A DNA stretch of 64,000 nt from DASRJW01 sp964567755 (GTDB lineage Bacteria; Krumholzibacteriota; Krumholzibacteriia; G020349025), in the NCBI GenBank assembly GCA_964567755.1, contig CAZMNW010000069.1:80100-144099 (forward strand). Direction: 5' to 3'. The notes under the pieces were generated by a model. It did no database searches, was not told the DNA's origin, and saw only the letters and a list, made by a program, of their open reading frames with translations. Shown here one piece after another: positions 41,922 to 50,493 of this stretch. Within the stretch, counting starts at the first letter, position 1. Every line of letters starts with the position of its first letter. The translations under genes and the position numbers were made by a program.

Positions 41922-43370
41922 TCACGAACCCGGCAGTGTCGCGATACGCTTGAGGAGATCCACTTCGCGCTCGTAGGCGCGCAGCAGCAGATGGCGCAAA
42001 TCCGGGTTGTCGCGATCGTTTTCCAGCGCCGTCTGCAGTTCCTGGACTGCCGTGGTCACGATTTGCAAGCTGCCCTGGGTGAGCGCGTCGAGCTGGATCT
42101 CGCCGGCTGTGACGCGGTTGTCGAGCACTTGTCGCAGCGCATCACGCTGGCGCACGTAGTCGCTCTCGGCGGCCTCATAGAGGGCGATCGCCTGCGGATC
42201 GAGCTTGCGCGCCGGAGCCTCGCCACGATCGGCGACGAAAAGCAGTGCCGCACCGAACACGACGATGCCGGCAGCGCCGAATAGAACGGGGCGGCGGTTG
42301 CGCTGCAGCTTCTTGCGCATGATGTAGATGCCGCTGTCCCGCCGTGCTTCGATCGGACGACCTTCCAAGTAGCGACCGATGTCGGTGGAAAAATCATGCG
42401 CCGATGCATAGCGCCGCTCCGCCTCCTTGGCGATGGCCTTGAGCACGATAGTCTCGAGCTCGCTGTCGATGGGACACTTGCCGCTCACGCTGCGACCGCG
42501 TTCGGAACGGCGATGGATGCCGCTCTGACTGCTCCAGGCGCGCGCCGGGCGCCTCGGTGGAGTCTCGGTGATGTGGCGCAGGATCTCGACGATGCGTGTC
42601 GTTTCCGGGTACGGCGTCGCGCCCGTCAAAATCTCGTACAGAATCACGCCAAGCGAATACACGTCCGTGCGGCCGTCGATCTCTTCGGGATTGGCGCGCA
42701 CTTGTTCTGGCGACATGTAGGCCATCGTGCCGAGCACTTGCCCGGTGAGCGAGGCGAAGGAATCGGCACTGGCCACGAGCGTCCGGGCCAGACCGAAGTC
42801 CACCAGCTTCGGCTGCCCGTGATCGTCGACCAGAATGTTCGAGGGCTTGAGGTCGCGGTGAATGACCCCGTTTTCGTGTGCGTGGTGCGCGGCATCCAAG
42901 ACGACACGGAACACCTGCAGCGTGTCTTCGACGCTCAGCACACGCTGGTGGACATGTTGGTCGAGCTCCACCCCGTGCACGTACTCCATGACGAAGTAGG
43001 GGTGACCGGCGCTGGTCGTTCCAGAGTCGAAAATGGAGACGATATGCCGATGGTTGAGCTGGGCGACGATCTCCACCTCGCGCTGGAAGCGCTTGCGGGC
43101 GGCGCTGTCGGCATGCGGCCCTTCGCGCAGCACCTTGATTGCCACGGCGCGGCGGGTGGAAAGCTGCAGGGCGCGATAGACGATCCCTTGCCCGCCGCGA
43201 TGCAGCTCGCGCAAGTCCGCATAGCCATCGATGACCGGAGAAAAGGCAGGGGCCCCGGCATCGCGGTCGATATCCGAGTCGAAGCCGCCCCCGACCTGGG
43301 TCTGTTCGAGATCCAGTGGCAACGCCTCCTCGGACCGCGGCGGCGGGGCGTCGTCGTTCTCGTCACGCAT
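41922..43370 (-). CDS. Transmembrane eukaryotic-like serine/threonine protein kinase
   Basis: 482 residues; ATG at 43370 with AAAGG upstream is preferred over the longer frame. Kinase landmarks: VAIKVLREG (ATP Lys), VIHRDLKPSNILVDDHGQ (catalytic loop), KLVDFGLARTL (DFG), MSPEQVRANPEEIDGRTD then VYSLGVILYEILTG, and a C-terminal Arg. A membrane helix near residue 400 (VLFGAAGIVVFGAALLFVAD) is followed by a helical extracytoplasmic domain of ~80 residues with no PASTA repeats. It is divergent to the ECF sigma operon, which it may regulate. Confidence 0.93.
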   Translation of the reverse strand: MRDENDDAPPPRSEEALPLDLEQTQVGGGFDSDIDRDAGAPAFSPVIDGYADLRELHRGGQGIVYRALQLSTRRAVAIKVLREGPHADSAARKRFQREVEIVAQLNHRHIVSIFDSGTTSAGHPYFVMEYVHGVELDQHVHQRVLSVEDTLQVFRVVLDAAHHAHENGVIHRDLKPSNILVDDHGQPKLVDFGLARTLVASADSFASLTGQVLGTMAYMSPEQVRANPEEIDGRTDVYSLGVILYEILTGATPYPETTRIVEILRHITETPPRRPARAWSSQSGIHRRSERGRSVSGKCPIDSELETIVLKAIAKEAERRYASAHDFSTDIGRYLEGRPIEARRDSGIYIMRKKLQRNRRPVLFGAAGIVVFGAALLFVADRGEAPARKLDPQAIALYEAAESDYVRQRDALRQVLDNRVTAGEIQLDALTQGSLQIVTTAVQELQTALENDRDNPDLRHLLLRAYEREVDLLKRIATLPGS

Positions 43371-43517
43371 GGTGCCCTTTGGAGAACCCTTGGATGAGAC
43401 GAACGAACTGGGGTCCAGGGTTGCACACGAGTTCAGGACCAGCATACTGCGTCGGGACCCGGGCGCTGGGCAGCGTTTCAAACCCTTGGCGCACCGGAAG
43501 CGTCCAACTGGACAAGA

Positions 43518-44117
43518 ATGGGCTCCATGGCGTCACCCGAAACCCAAGGCGGGCACTCGGCCCGAACCACAGAACGTCGGGCGGCGCCGCCCGAACCCGA
43601 TGCCGTGACGTTGGAGCTGTGCCGCCGGGGCGACGTGGCGGCCTTCGAAAAGCTGTACCGGGCTTACGCGGATCGGGTGCACGGGTTGTGTTTGCGGCTC
43701 TGCGGTGATTTCCAGCGCGCGGAAGACCTCACCCAGGAAGTGTTCCTCCGCGTCTGGGAACGCATCGACACCTTCGAGGGCCGCAGCCGTTTCTTCACCT
43801 GGCTGTACCGGGTGGCCGTGAACCGAGTGATGGATTCGATGCGGGTCGAGCTCAAGCGCACGCTGCGCGAGACGCCTGAGGATCGGGAGACACTGGAGCT
43901 CATCGCGACGCCGCGCGGCGAAATGTCGTCGACCCGGATCGACTTGGAGACGGCAATGCAAGAGCTGCCGTCAGGCGCACGGATGGTTTTCGTCTTGCAC
44001 GACGTCGAAGGTTACACGCACGAAGAGATCGCGACGATGATGGGAATCGCGTCGGGCACTTCCAAAGCGCAACTGCATCGCGCGCGACGGCTCTTGCGTC
44101 AGGCGCTCGGGCGCTGA
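43518..44117 (+). CDS. ECF-type RNA polymerase sigma factor
   Basis: 199 residues. Sigma region 2: AFEKLYRAYADRVHGLCLRL, DLTQEVFLRVWERIDTFEG and FFTWLYRVAVNRVMDSMR. Region 4: LPSGARMVFVLHDVEGYTHE and EIATMMGIASGTSKAQLHRA. The first ~25 residues are a non-conserved extension; Met at residue 4 is an alternative start. It is followed after 32 bases by a zinc-finger anti-sigma gene and then DUF4097, a normal ECF operon layout. It likely responds to an envelope signal relayed by the membrane-bound anti-sigma factor. Confidence 0.95.
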   Translation: MGSMASPETQGGHSARTTERRAAPPEPDAVTLELCRRGDVAAFEKLYRAYADRVHGLCLRLCGDFQRAEDLTQEVFLRVWERIDTFEGRSRFFTWLYRVAVNRVMDSMRVELKRTLRETPEDRETLELIATPRGEMSSTRIDLETAMQELPSGARMVFVLHDVEGYTHEEIATMMGIASGTSKAQLHRARRLLRQALGR

Positions 44118-44149
44118 GCTTGTTTCGAACGCAACCTCAGGGTGATGTG

Positions 44150-44899
44150 ATGAATCACGAGTTTTGGTCCGCACAGCTCGACGATTACGTCGACGGCACG
44201 CTGCCGGAACCACAGCACGTTGCGTTGCAAGCGCATCTCGACACGTGTGACACCTGCGCGGCCGAAGTCGAAGCGTTGCGCAAGTTGCTCGCGGCGGCGC
44301 GGCAGCTCTCCCCTTCCGTCGCCCTTCGCCGGGATCTCTGGCCCGAATTGGCCGGCCGCCTCCCGGCCGCGACGGATCGAAACCCCAGGAGAGGCCATGC
44401 GACCAGCCCACCACATCGTCGCGCATTCAGTCCGGCCACGACTTGGCTCGCGGCCGCCGCGGCCGTGATCCTGCTCGCGACCACGGTGTGGATCTGGCAG
44501 GGCCGGAAAGAGTCGACGGAGCCTGCATCCGTGGCGCGCGGCACGCGGCACAGCACGACGGCGTCGCATTCACTCGCCGGACGCGATCCGGTTCTGGCCA
44601 GCGACATGGTGCACACCGTGGTCGCGGCCCTCGAGCGCGAGTGCATGGCTGCCGGAAAAATGCTGCAGGCCTCGCTCGCCGCCGGAGGCAACGCGGGCAG
44701 TATCGGCAGCGATGGCGGCGATGTTCTGGCAAGTACGCTTTCGTCCGGCCTGTTGATGCTCGATGATTGCATCGCCGAGACACTCGCCGCTCTCGAGCAG
44801 GATCCCGGCGATGCCACCCTGATGAAGTTGCTGATGCTCCGCTACCAGCAGAAACTCTCGCTGTTGCACGGTGCGATCGAGATCGTGGAGGAAGTCTGA
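44150..44899 (+). CDS. Membrane anti-sigma factor with zf-HC2 domain
   Basis: 249 residues from ATG 44150. The N-terminal anti-sigma zinc motif is HVALQAHLDTCDTCAAEV (HxxxCxxC). A single membrane helix (TTWLAAAAAVILLATTVWIW) around residue 100-120 separates it from a ~130-residue outer helical domain that presumably senses the signal. It is 32 bases after the sigma gene and overlaps the DUF4097 gene by one base (TGATG). It should bind and silence the ECF factor at the membrane. Confidence 0.9.
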   Translation: MNHEFWSAQLDDYVDGTLPEPQHVALQAHLDTCDTCAAEVEALRKLLAAARQLSPSVALRRDLWPELAGRLPAATDRNPRRGHATSPPHRRAFSPATTWLAAAAAVILLATTVWIWQGRKESTEPASVARGTRHSTTASHSLAGRDPVLASDMVHTVVAALERECMAAGKMLQASLAAGGNAGSIGSDGGDVLASTLSSGLLMLDDCIAETLAALEQDPGDATLMKLLMLRYQQKLSLLHGAIEIVEEV

Positions 44900-45816
44900 T
44901 GCGTGACACGAAGAAACATAGAATCTGTACTCGCGTGGCCTTGGCGTCGGTCGCCACGATGTGGGTGGTGCTGCTCCAGACTGGTGTCGCATTCGCCAAG
45001 ACGGTGGACGAACGCCGAACGGTCAGCGCCAAACCACGCATCTCGATCGAGAACGTCAATGGCACCGTGACCGTCGAAGGCTGGGATCGCAAGGAAGTGC
45101 ACGTGACCGGCACGATCGGCGAGGACGTGGAAGAGGTCACTGTGGACGGCACCGAGGATCGATTGCGCATCGAGGTCATCCTGCCGCGCAGCGGCCGCAA
45201 TCTGCGCGGCGAGGCCGACCTCCTGGTCAAAGTGCCCGTGGGAGCCGAGGTGAATGTCGACGTGGTCAACTGCCCGATCGACGTGTCGAAGGTGGACGGA
45301 GCACTCGCGCTCGAATCGGTCAACGGCAACATCACCGTCGTCGGCAAACCAGCGAAGGTCTCGGCTCGAGCGGTGAATGGCCACATCGAGGTCACTGCGC
45401 CCTGCACCGACGTCGAAGCCGAAACCGTGAGCGGCCGTATCGTGCTCGATGGCGTCTCGGGCGAACTGGCGGCGGCCACGGTGGGCGGGTCGATCGAGGT
45501 GCGCGGCGGCAAGTTCGAGAACGCCGAGTGCCGCTCGGTTTCCGGCGACATCGATTTCGATGGCGACCCCGACGGCAGTGGCGCCTTCGAGCTCGAGGCG
45601 CACAGCGGCGACGTCACGCTCCGCGTCTCCGCCGGCATTTCCGCCGAGTTCGAGATCTCCACCTTCTCGGGCGACATCGACAGCGCCTTCGGTCAGACCG
45701 CGCGCCGCAAGAGCGAATACGTCCCCGGGCGCGAGCTCTCCTTCTCGCTCGGCAGCGGCAGTGCACGCATCTCGATCAGCAGCTTCAGCGGCGACGTGCA
45801 CGTGGTGAAGAAATAG
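44899..45816 (+). CDS. Exported DUF4097 (adhesin-like beta-solenoid) protein
   Basis: 305 residues with signal peptide (ALASVATMWVVLLQTGVAFA). DUF4097 repeats of ~20 residues recur: ISIENVNGTVTVEGWDRKEV, LALESVNGNITVVG, ARAVNGHIEVTAP, AETVSGRIVLDGVSG and ISSFSGDVHVVKK, the usual V(N/S)G(D/N)I strand pattern of a beta-helical sheet. DUF4097 proteins are frequent partners of ECF sigma/anti-sigma pairs, as here. Location: periplasm or cell surface. Function unknown, likely envelope stress. Confidence 0.92.
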   Translation: MRDTKKHRICTRVALASVATMWVVLLQTGVAFAKTVDERRTVSAKPRISIENVNGTVTVEGWDRKEVHVTGTIGEDVEEVTVDGTEDRLRIEVILPRSGRNLRGEADLLVKVPVGAEVNVDVVNCPIDVSKVDGALALESVNGNITVVGKPAKVSARAVNGHIEVTAPCTDVEAETVSGRIVLDGVSGELAAATVGGSIEVRGGKFENAECRSVSGDIDFDGDPDGSGAFELEAHSGDVTLRVSAGISAEFEISTFSGDIDSAFGQTARRKSEYVPGRELSFSLGSGSARISISSFSGDVHVVKK

Positions 45817-45860
45817 GTTGTTGGATTCGGGCGGCTGGGTGTGCATGATGGTGGCATCCG

Positions 45861-45887
45861 GGCCCGCTCACGCACGCGTGACGGGCC
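45861..45887. terminator. Long GC-rich hairpin between DUF4097 and the small membrane protein gene
   Basis: GGCCCG-C-TCACGC-AC-GCGTGA-CGGGCC forms a 12-bp stem with one bulged C and a two-base centre, 45 bases after the DUF4097 stop and 18 before the next ATG. There is no U-tract, so it may be a factor-dependent terminator, an mRNA-stabilizing hairpin or an operator. Confidence 0.4.
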
Positions 45888-45905
45888 ACACCAGGAAGGT
45901 GGGAC

Positions 45906-46172
45906 ATGTCACGCAAAGCCGCGATCATCGTGTTACTCGTCGGCAGCGAGATTCTCGGCATCGCCGTCGGTGAATGGTATTACCGCTTCTTCCGCCAAAC
46001 CGTCCCGCCTCTGGCGTTGAGCAACTTCAACGCCGGCGCCGCGCACATCGGATTCCTCGGTTACGGAGCACTGACGGGACTGCTGTTCTTCGCCTGGTCC
46101 CTGCTGGTGATTTTCATGCAGGGTCTTTGGCGCAAAACCAGCGATTCCGACAAGACAACCGGCTCCCGATGA
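45906..46172 (+). CDS. Small two-helix membrane protein
   Basis: 88 residues; ATG preceded by AGGAAGGTGGG. Two hydrophobic helices (IIVLLVGSEILGIAVGEWYY and FLGYGALTGLLFFAWSLLVI) flank a short loop, and the tail is charged. No family recognized. It lies downstream of the ECF operon behind a strong hairpin and converges with the OPT transporter. It could be a target or accessory of the envelope response, but that is inference. Confidence 0.75.
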   Translation: MSRKAAIIVLLVGSEILGIAVGEWYYRFFRQTVPPLALSNFNAGAAHIGFLGYGALTGLLFFAWSLLVIFMQGLWRKTSDSDKTTGSR

Positions 46173-46198
46173 TGCGCTGACCACGCGCACCCTTGGCT

Positions 46199-48205
46199 TC
46201 AAGCGCGCTCATCCGGGACGGCCCGCACCGACGCCTTCCACAGGTAGACGCAGATGGCGACGAAGAAGAGCGCCGATAGCGTCTCGGAGATGTATGCCGT
46301 GTCGTAGAACGGCGTTCGGACCCAGTCTTCGCTGTACCCCGGCACGAGTCGGAGCGCCGCACCCAAGACCCCGCCCAGCGCGCCGCCCGCCATCAATCCC
46401 GACGCCACCACGACACCGCGTTCGCGAATGGTGCTACCCCTGCGACCACCGACGCGCTCGGAGCGCTTGGTCAGGAAGTGGGCCAGGAAGCCGCCGACGA
46501 GCGCCGGCGTGTTGAGATACAACGGCAAGTAGATGCCGAGAGCGAACACGAGCGCCGGAACGCCGAGCATCTCCATCATGATGGTCACCATGGCGCCGAC
46601 GCCGAAGAGAATGAAAGGCGCCGGCTTTTCGCTCATGAAGCCTTCGACCAGCTCCTTCATGATGGCGGCTTGAGGAGCGTCCAGGACGGCGCGGGTGTCG
46701 CCGGGCGCCGCCTCGCCGAACTGGAACGTGCGCGCGAGCAGCACGATCGTGAGCCCCGCCGCGACCGCCGAGGCGATGACGCCATAGAACTTCACCTTCT
46801 GCTGCGCCGCCGGCGTCGATCCCAGCCAGTAGCCAGTCTTGAGATCGGTGATGGTTTGCCCAGAGACCGAGAGCGCCGTGCACACCATGCCGGCAATGGC
46901 CATGACGAAGAACATCCCCGTCGTTCCGGACAGACCGAAGCGCAGCAGCACGAAGCTCGAAACGATGATCGTCAGCATGGTCATGCCAGAAACTGGATTA
47001 CGCGCCGTGGTGGCGATGGCATTGGCAGCCACCGAGGTGAAAAAGAAGGAGAAGAACAGCATGAGAACGAAGCCAATGATCAGCACGGGCACCGACGTGC
47101 GCAAGGTGCCGAAAAAAACCGCGGCGCCAATGGAACTCACGACCACGCCGAGGAGAATGCTCATGATCGGGAGGTCGCGGTCGGTGCGTTCGAGGTTCTT
47201 GGCCTCGCCGTGCCGGAAGGCGCGCATGGCGATGCCGAACGATCCAGTCACGATGCGCAGCGACTTGATGATGCCGAAGATTCCTGCGGTGGCGATGGCA
47301 CCGACACCGATGAAGCGCACGTAGCCGCGAAAAATCTGCTCTGCCGACATTTGCGCGATCGGCACCGCTCCAGGTTCCACCACCAGATCCGGCAGATTGC
47401 GTCCGATCAACCAGATGAGGGGAACCATGACGAAGTTGGCCAGCACACCGCCGGCGCACAACACCATCGACGAACGCAAGCCCATGACGTACCCGAGGCC
47501 GAGGATGAAGGCGATGGCGTCGAAGTTGAACACGATGCGGGCGCGGTCGGCGAGCTGCCCCATGACCGGAATGAAGCGAAAGCTGACGTTCTCTTTCCAC
47601 ACGTGAAACGTGGTGATGAAGAAGTCGTAGATGCCGGAGACCGCCGTCGCTTGCAGGAGCAGCTTGGCTTGCGACCCGCCCTTCTCGCCGGTAACCAGCA
47701 CCTCGGTAATGGCAGTGGCTTCCGGATAGGGGAACTGGCCGTGTGTCTCGCGCACGAAAAACCGCCGCAAAGGAATCAGGAACAGCACGCCAAGACATCC
47801 ACCCGCCAAACAGATGAGCACCGACTGCAAGGGGTGCGGGTCGAGTTGCAGGATGTAGAGCGCCGGCAGGGTGAAGATGGCCCCTGCCACCACGGAACCC
47901 GACACACCGCCAATGCCGGTGATGATGACGTTCTCGAGCACGGTCGACCGCCGCGGGTACATCCGCGCCAAGCCGATGGCGAGAATCGAGATGGGGATGG
48001 CGGCTTCCATCACCTGCCCGACCTTGAGGCCCGAGTAGGCCGACGCGATGGTGAAAATGACGCAAAGGAAAACGCCCCACAGCACCGAGCGCGGCGTCAC
48101 TTCGGGCATCTGCGTCGAAGCCGGCACCACGGGCTGGTAGCTCTCGTTCGGGCCGAGAGGCTTGTAGGCATTTTCCGGCAGCGATATCGTTTCGGCTTGT
48201 TTCAT
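46199..48205 (-). CDS. OPT family oligopeptide/metal-chelate transporter
   Basis: 668 residues from ATG 48205, which has GGAGGAGG. About 14-16 membrane helices of the OPT superfamily (COG1297). Motifs: FTIASAYSGLKVGQVMEAAI, PYPEATAITEVLVTGEKGG, SVSGQTITDLKTGYWLGSTP and VASGLMAGGALGGVLGA. Bacterial members import oligopeptides or metal chelates. Met 1 is followed by a ~35-residue cytosolic N-terminus. It is a single gene; the small winged-helix regulator upstream on the same strand (108-base gap) may control it. Confidence 0.93.
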   Translation of the reverse strand: MKQAETISLPENAYKPLGPNESYQPVVPASTQMPEVTPRSVLWGVFLCVIFTIASAYSGLKVGQVMEAAIPISILAIGLARMYPRRSTVLENVIITGIGGVSGSVVAGAIFTLPALYILQLDPHPLQSVLICLAGGCLGVLFLIPLRRFFVRETHGQFPYPEATAITEVLVTGEKGGSQAKLLLQATAVSGIYDFFITTFHVWKENVSFRFIPVMGQLADRARIVFNFDAIAFILGLGYVMGLRSSMVLCAGGVLANFVMVPLIWLIGRNLPDLVVEPGAVPIAQMSAEQIFRGYVRFIGVGAIATAGIFGIIKSLRIVTGSFGIAMRAFRHGEAKNLERTDRDLPIMSILLGVVVSSIGAAVFFGTLRTSVPVLIIGFVLMLFFSFFFTSVAANAIATTARNPVSGMTMLTIIVSSFVLLRFGLSGTTGMFFVMAIAGMVCTALSVSGQTITDLKTGYWLGSTPAAQQKVKFYGVIASAVAAGLTIVLLARTFQFGEAAPGDTRAVLDAPQAAIMKELVEGFMSEKPAPFILFGVGAMVTIMMEMLGVPALVFALGIYLPLYLNTPALVGGFLAHFLTKRSERVGGRRGSTIRERGVVVASGLMAGGALGGVLGAALRLVPGYSEDWVRTPFYDTAYISETLSALFFVAICVYLWKASVRAVPDERA

Positions 48206-48312
48206 GGTCCTCCTCCGAGCTCCACGATCAAGACTCGACGCAGTCTCGTGGGGTGGTGCGGCCCTTCGGGTGCGCGGCATCGGTGGGCAAGGCTAGCCGA
48301 TCCGGCAGCGGT

Positions 48313-48648
48313 TCACCACGACTCGCCGGGCCGCCGCGTCTTGCGACGCAGGGCTTCGATGCGACGGCGCAGCCCGCGCTCGGGTTCAGCGAGACGGAGA
48401 AGGTAACGCTGCAGCTCGTCATAGGCAAAGTAGCGTGGATCGATGCAATAGAGCCGTGTCCGCCCCGCGGCCCGAACGCTCACGAGCCCGTCGGACTCCA
48501 GACCGCGGAGCGCTTGCTGGACGCCGGAAAGGCGCGCCTCCAGCACCCGCGCCAGCTCGCGGGCATAACTCTGGCCCAGGAGCCGTAAGGCGACGAGAAC
48601 CGCGGAGCGGGCCCTGCCCCCGAAAGGCGATGAAGCCATGACCATCAT
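48313..48648 (-). CDS. Winged-helix transcriptional regulator (ArsR/MarR-like)
   Basis: 111 residues. The order is a helix-turn-helix and wing: FGGRARSAVLVALRLLGQSY, ARELARVLEARLSGVQQALR (recognition helix) and LESDGLVSVRAAGRTRLYCI (wing), then YFAYDELQRYLLRLAEPE and a basic tail. Start could be any of three close Met codons (48648, 48645, 48639). A 23-bp palindrome overlies these starts, implying autoregulation. No metal-binding Cys cluster is evident. It may regulate the downstream OPT transporter gene on the same strand. Confidence 0.82.
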   Translation of the reverse strand: MMVMASSPFGGRARSAVLVALRLLGQSYARELARVLEARLSGVQQALRGLESDGLVSVRAAGRTRLYCIDPRYFAYDELQRYLLRLAEPERGLRRRIEALRRKTRRPGESW

Positions 48649-48659
48649 CGTTGGTCATG
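48637..48659. promoter_or_regulatory. Operator-like palindrome over the start of the winged-helix regulator
   Basis: CATGACCA (48637-48644) and TGGTCATG (48652-48659) form a perfect 8-bp inverted repeat with a 7-base centre, overlapping the regulator's start codons and 74 bases from the divergent gene at 48733. The size and symmetry fit a dimeric winged-helix regulator site. Confidence 0.5.
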
Positions 48660-48732
48660 TGAGCGGATTCCGGGGCCGCGTGTCAAGCCCGCCGCATTAG
48701 AATGAACCCTCGCCTGTGGAGGTCCTCCGTTC

Positions 48733-50493
48733 ATGATCGACATCGCACGAACTCGACAGGAACTCCGTGAGGATGTCGGCTTTTCCTTGGACGCGGCTGC
48801 CGAGATCCTCCATGACCCGATGGCGTCCGCCTGCGTCGACAGCGAGCAGGTTCGACTCGTCATGCACGGACATTCCAGAGATGATCTCTTCCCGCTGCTC
48901 AAGATCGTCCTTGCCGCTCGTTACGCCCACGTGTCGCCTGTGCGCCTCACGCGCGATCTTCTCGCCCCATTGAAGAACGGCCTCGGCAATGCCTACAAAC
49001 GCGGCAACGGCCATGACCGCGCCAAGAGTATCTCGGTCGAAATCGACGCCACCCGCCTCGGCGCTGTCATCTCGATCACGGACGAAGGCCCGGGGTTCGA
49101 CGTGGCGCAAGCACTCGGGCGTTTCCACGCCCAGAAGCTCTATTTCCACAACGATGGCGCGGGGTTCAGGACGTTCGCGCGCACGCCGTCCGTCGTCAGC
49201 TACGCCAACGGGGGTCGGACGTTCCTGCTGCGCTTCCGCGCCGACACGAGCGTGACGGATTCATTCGCGCGTTTCGATGTGCCCGCGCCAGGAGGACCCC
49301 GAAAGAACCAAGAGGGGACGACGCAAACACCCGAGTTCGACTCGGCACGAGCCGGCCGCTGGCGCGCGGCACTCTCGAACTCCCCTGCCTTCGCAACCTG
49401 GGCGCGCCGTCGCCTCGGGGTCGACGCGCAGGATTCTGCGCCTCTTGCCGCAGCGGACTTGGGCACGGGAGAGTCTCGTGATGCGTCGATCTCGATCGAT
49501 GCGATGCGCATCCATGGCCCCTCGGTTCATGATCACACGCTTCGTTGCGTCTTGCGTCTGCGCTGCGGCGATGGCGCAGGAACCGTCATCTCGAGCGGCT
49601 TGCCGTTCCCTAGCGCCCAGGCGGCGCGCGCCGACTACGAAACCGCCTGTGCGTTGCACACGTGCATTCGTGCGAAGAAAGTACGCACGCCTGAACCCCT
49701 TGCCTGCATCGAAGCCGAAGCTGTGGTGGTCTATGCATTCGATCCATGGATGGATCTGTGGACTTATATCGCGGAGCGCGACAATCCAATATCGATGCGC
49801 CGTCTCATGGAACACTTGGGAGCATGCCTCGCCACACTGCACGGAGCGCGATTGGCCGGCGTGTCGTTGCCGGCCGAGAGTTGGGACGGCGTGCGCGACG
49901 CCTGGCGCACAGCGGTGGAGCGCGCTTGCAGCTGCATCGGGACGACGGATCCGAGCCAGGAGGCGAGACTGGCCGCGATCGGTAAATCGTTGTTGCAACT
50001 TGCCCGCGCTATCGCCGCGGGTCCGATGGCCCTCGTGCACGGGAGTTTCGGGCTGCACCGTGTCCACTACGGTGTGGACGGCCGCTTCTATCTCGCCGGC
50101 TTCGACCACTGCCGGTTCGCACACCCGGGGCGCGACCTCGGTGCTCTCTTTGCCGATTTGTCGTTGCTCACGAGTACCCCTCTGCCCGCTTTTGCGCCTC
50201 ACATGGTGTCCGGCCATTCGGTCGAGCCAGAGCCATCCCTGCATGATCTGGTCTTGGCCGCCTACGCCGGCAATACACCACTCGGATGGGAACATGATCT
50301 GCGTCTATTTTTCGCCGGCGCGATGATCGAGCGCATCGCGCACGCATGCGCGCCGTCCGACTCTGTCACTTCCACAGCCTCACGTCTGACCCCGTCTCAA
50401 CTGCCGACTGCGCTCGCGCTCGCCGAGCAGGCTCTGCACGAGCTGGACGCAATCGACAGGGCTCGACCCAGCGCTACGCCTGATGGATCGTGA
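48733..50493 (+). CDS. GHKL ATPase (RsbW-like) fused to a degenerate APH-type kinase
   Basis: 586 residues; GGAGG ten bases before ATG. Residues ~60-190 resemble a histidine-kinase-type ATPase: an N box-like LLAPLKNGLGNAYKRGNGHD, G1 box ISITDEGPGFDVAQ and a G2-like HNDGAGFRTFART. There is no HisKA, as in RsbW-type anti-sigma kinases. Residues ~270-570 follow the aminoglycoside-phosphotransferase/choline-kinase fold. However, the Brenner motif HGDxxxxN reads VHGSFGLHRV (Asp to Ser, Asn to Arg), and the metal-binding D of (I/L)DxD is Gly in LAGFDHCRF. The second half is therefore probably a pseudokinase that binds rather than phosphorylates. The gene converges and overlaps by 20 bases with the STAS gene. 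Confidence 0.75.
   Translation: MIDIARTRQELREDVGFSLDAAAEILHDPMASACVDSEQVRLVMHGHSRDDLFPLLKIVLAARYAHVSPVRLTRDLLAPLKNGLGNAYKRGNGHDRAKSISVEIDATRLGAVISITDEGPGFDVAQALGRFHAQKLYFHNDGAGFRTFARTPSVVSYANGGRTFLLRFRADTSVTDSFARFDVPAPGGPRKNQEGTTQTPEFDSARAGRWRAALSNSPAFATWARRRLGVDAQDSAPLAAADLGTGESRDASISIDAMRIHGPSVHDHTLRCVLRLRCGDGAGTVISSGLPFPSAQAARADYETACALHTCIRAKKVRTPEPLACIEAEAVVVYAFDPWMDLWTYIAERDNPISMRRLMEHLGACLATLHGARLAGVSLPAESWDGVRDAWRTAVERACSCIGTTDPSQEARLAAIGKSLLQLARAIAAGPMALVHGSFGLHRVHYGVDGRFYLAGFDHCRFAHPGRDLGALFADLSLLTSTPLPAFAPHMVSGHSVEPEPSLHDLVLAAYAGNTPLGWEHDLRLFFAGAMIERIAHACAPSDSVTSTASRLTPSQLPTALALAEQALHELDAIDRARPSATPDGS

Noticed and set aside
46478..48406. 642-codon plus-strand open frame opposite the OPT transporter
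   Set aside because: Composition (Glu/His/Arg/Asp strings) is the complement of membrane-helix codons; no recognizable fold.
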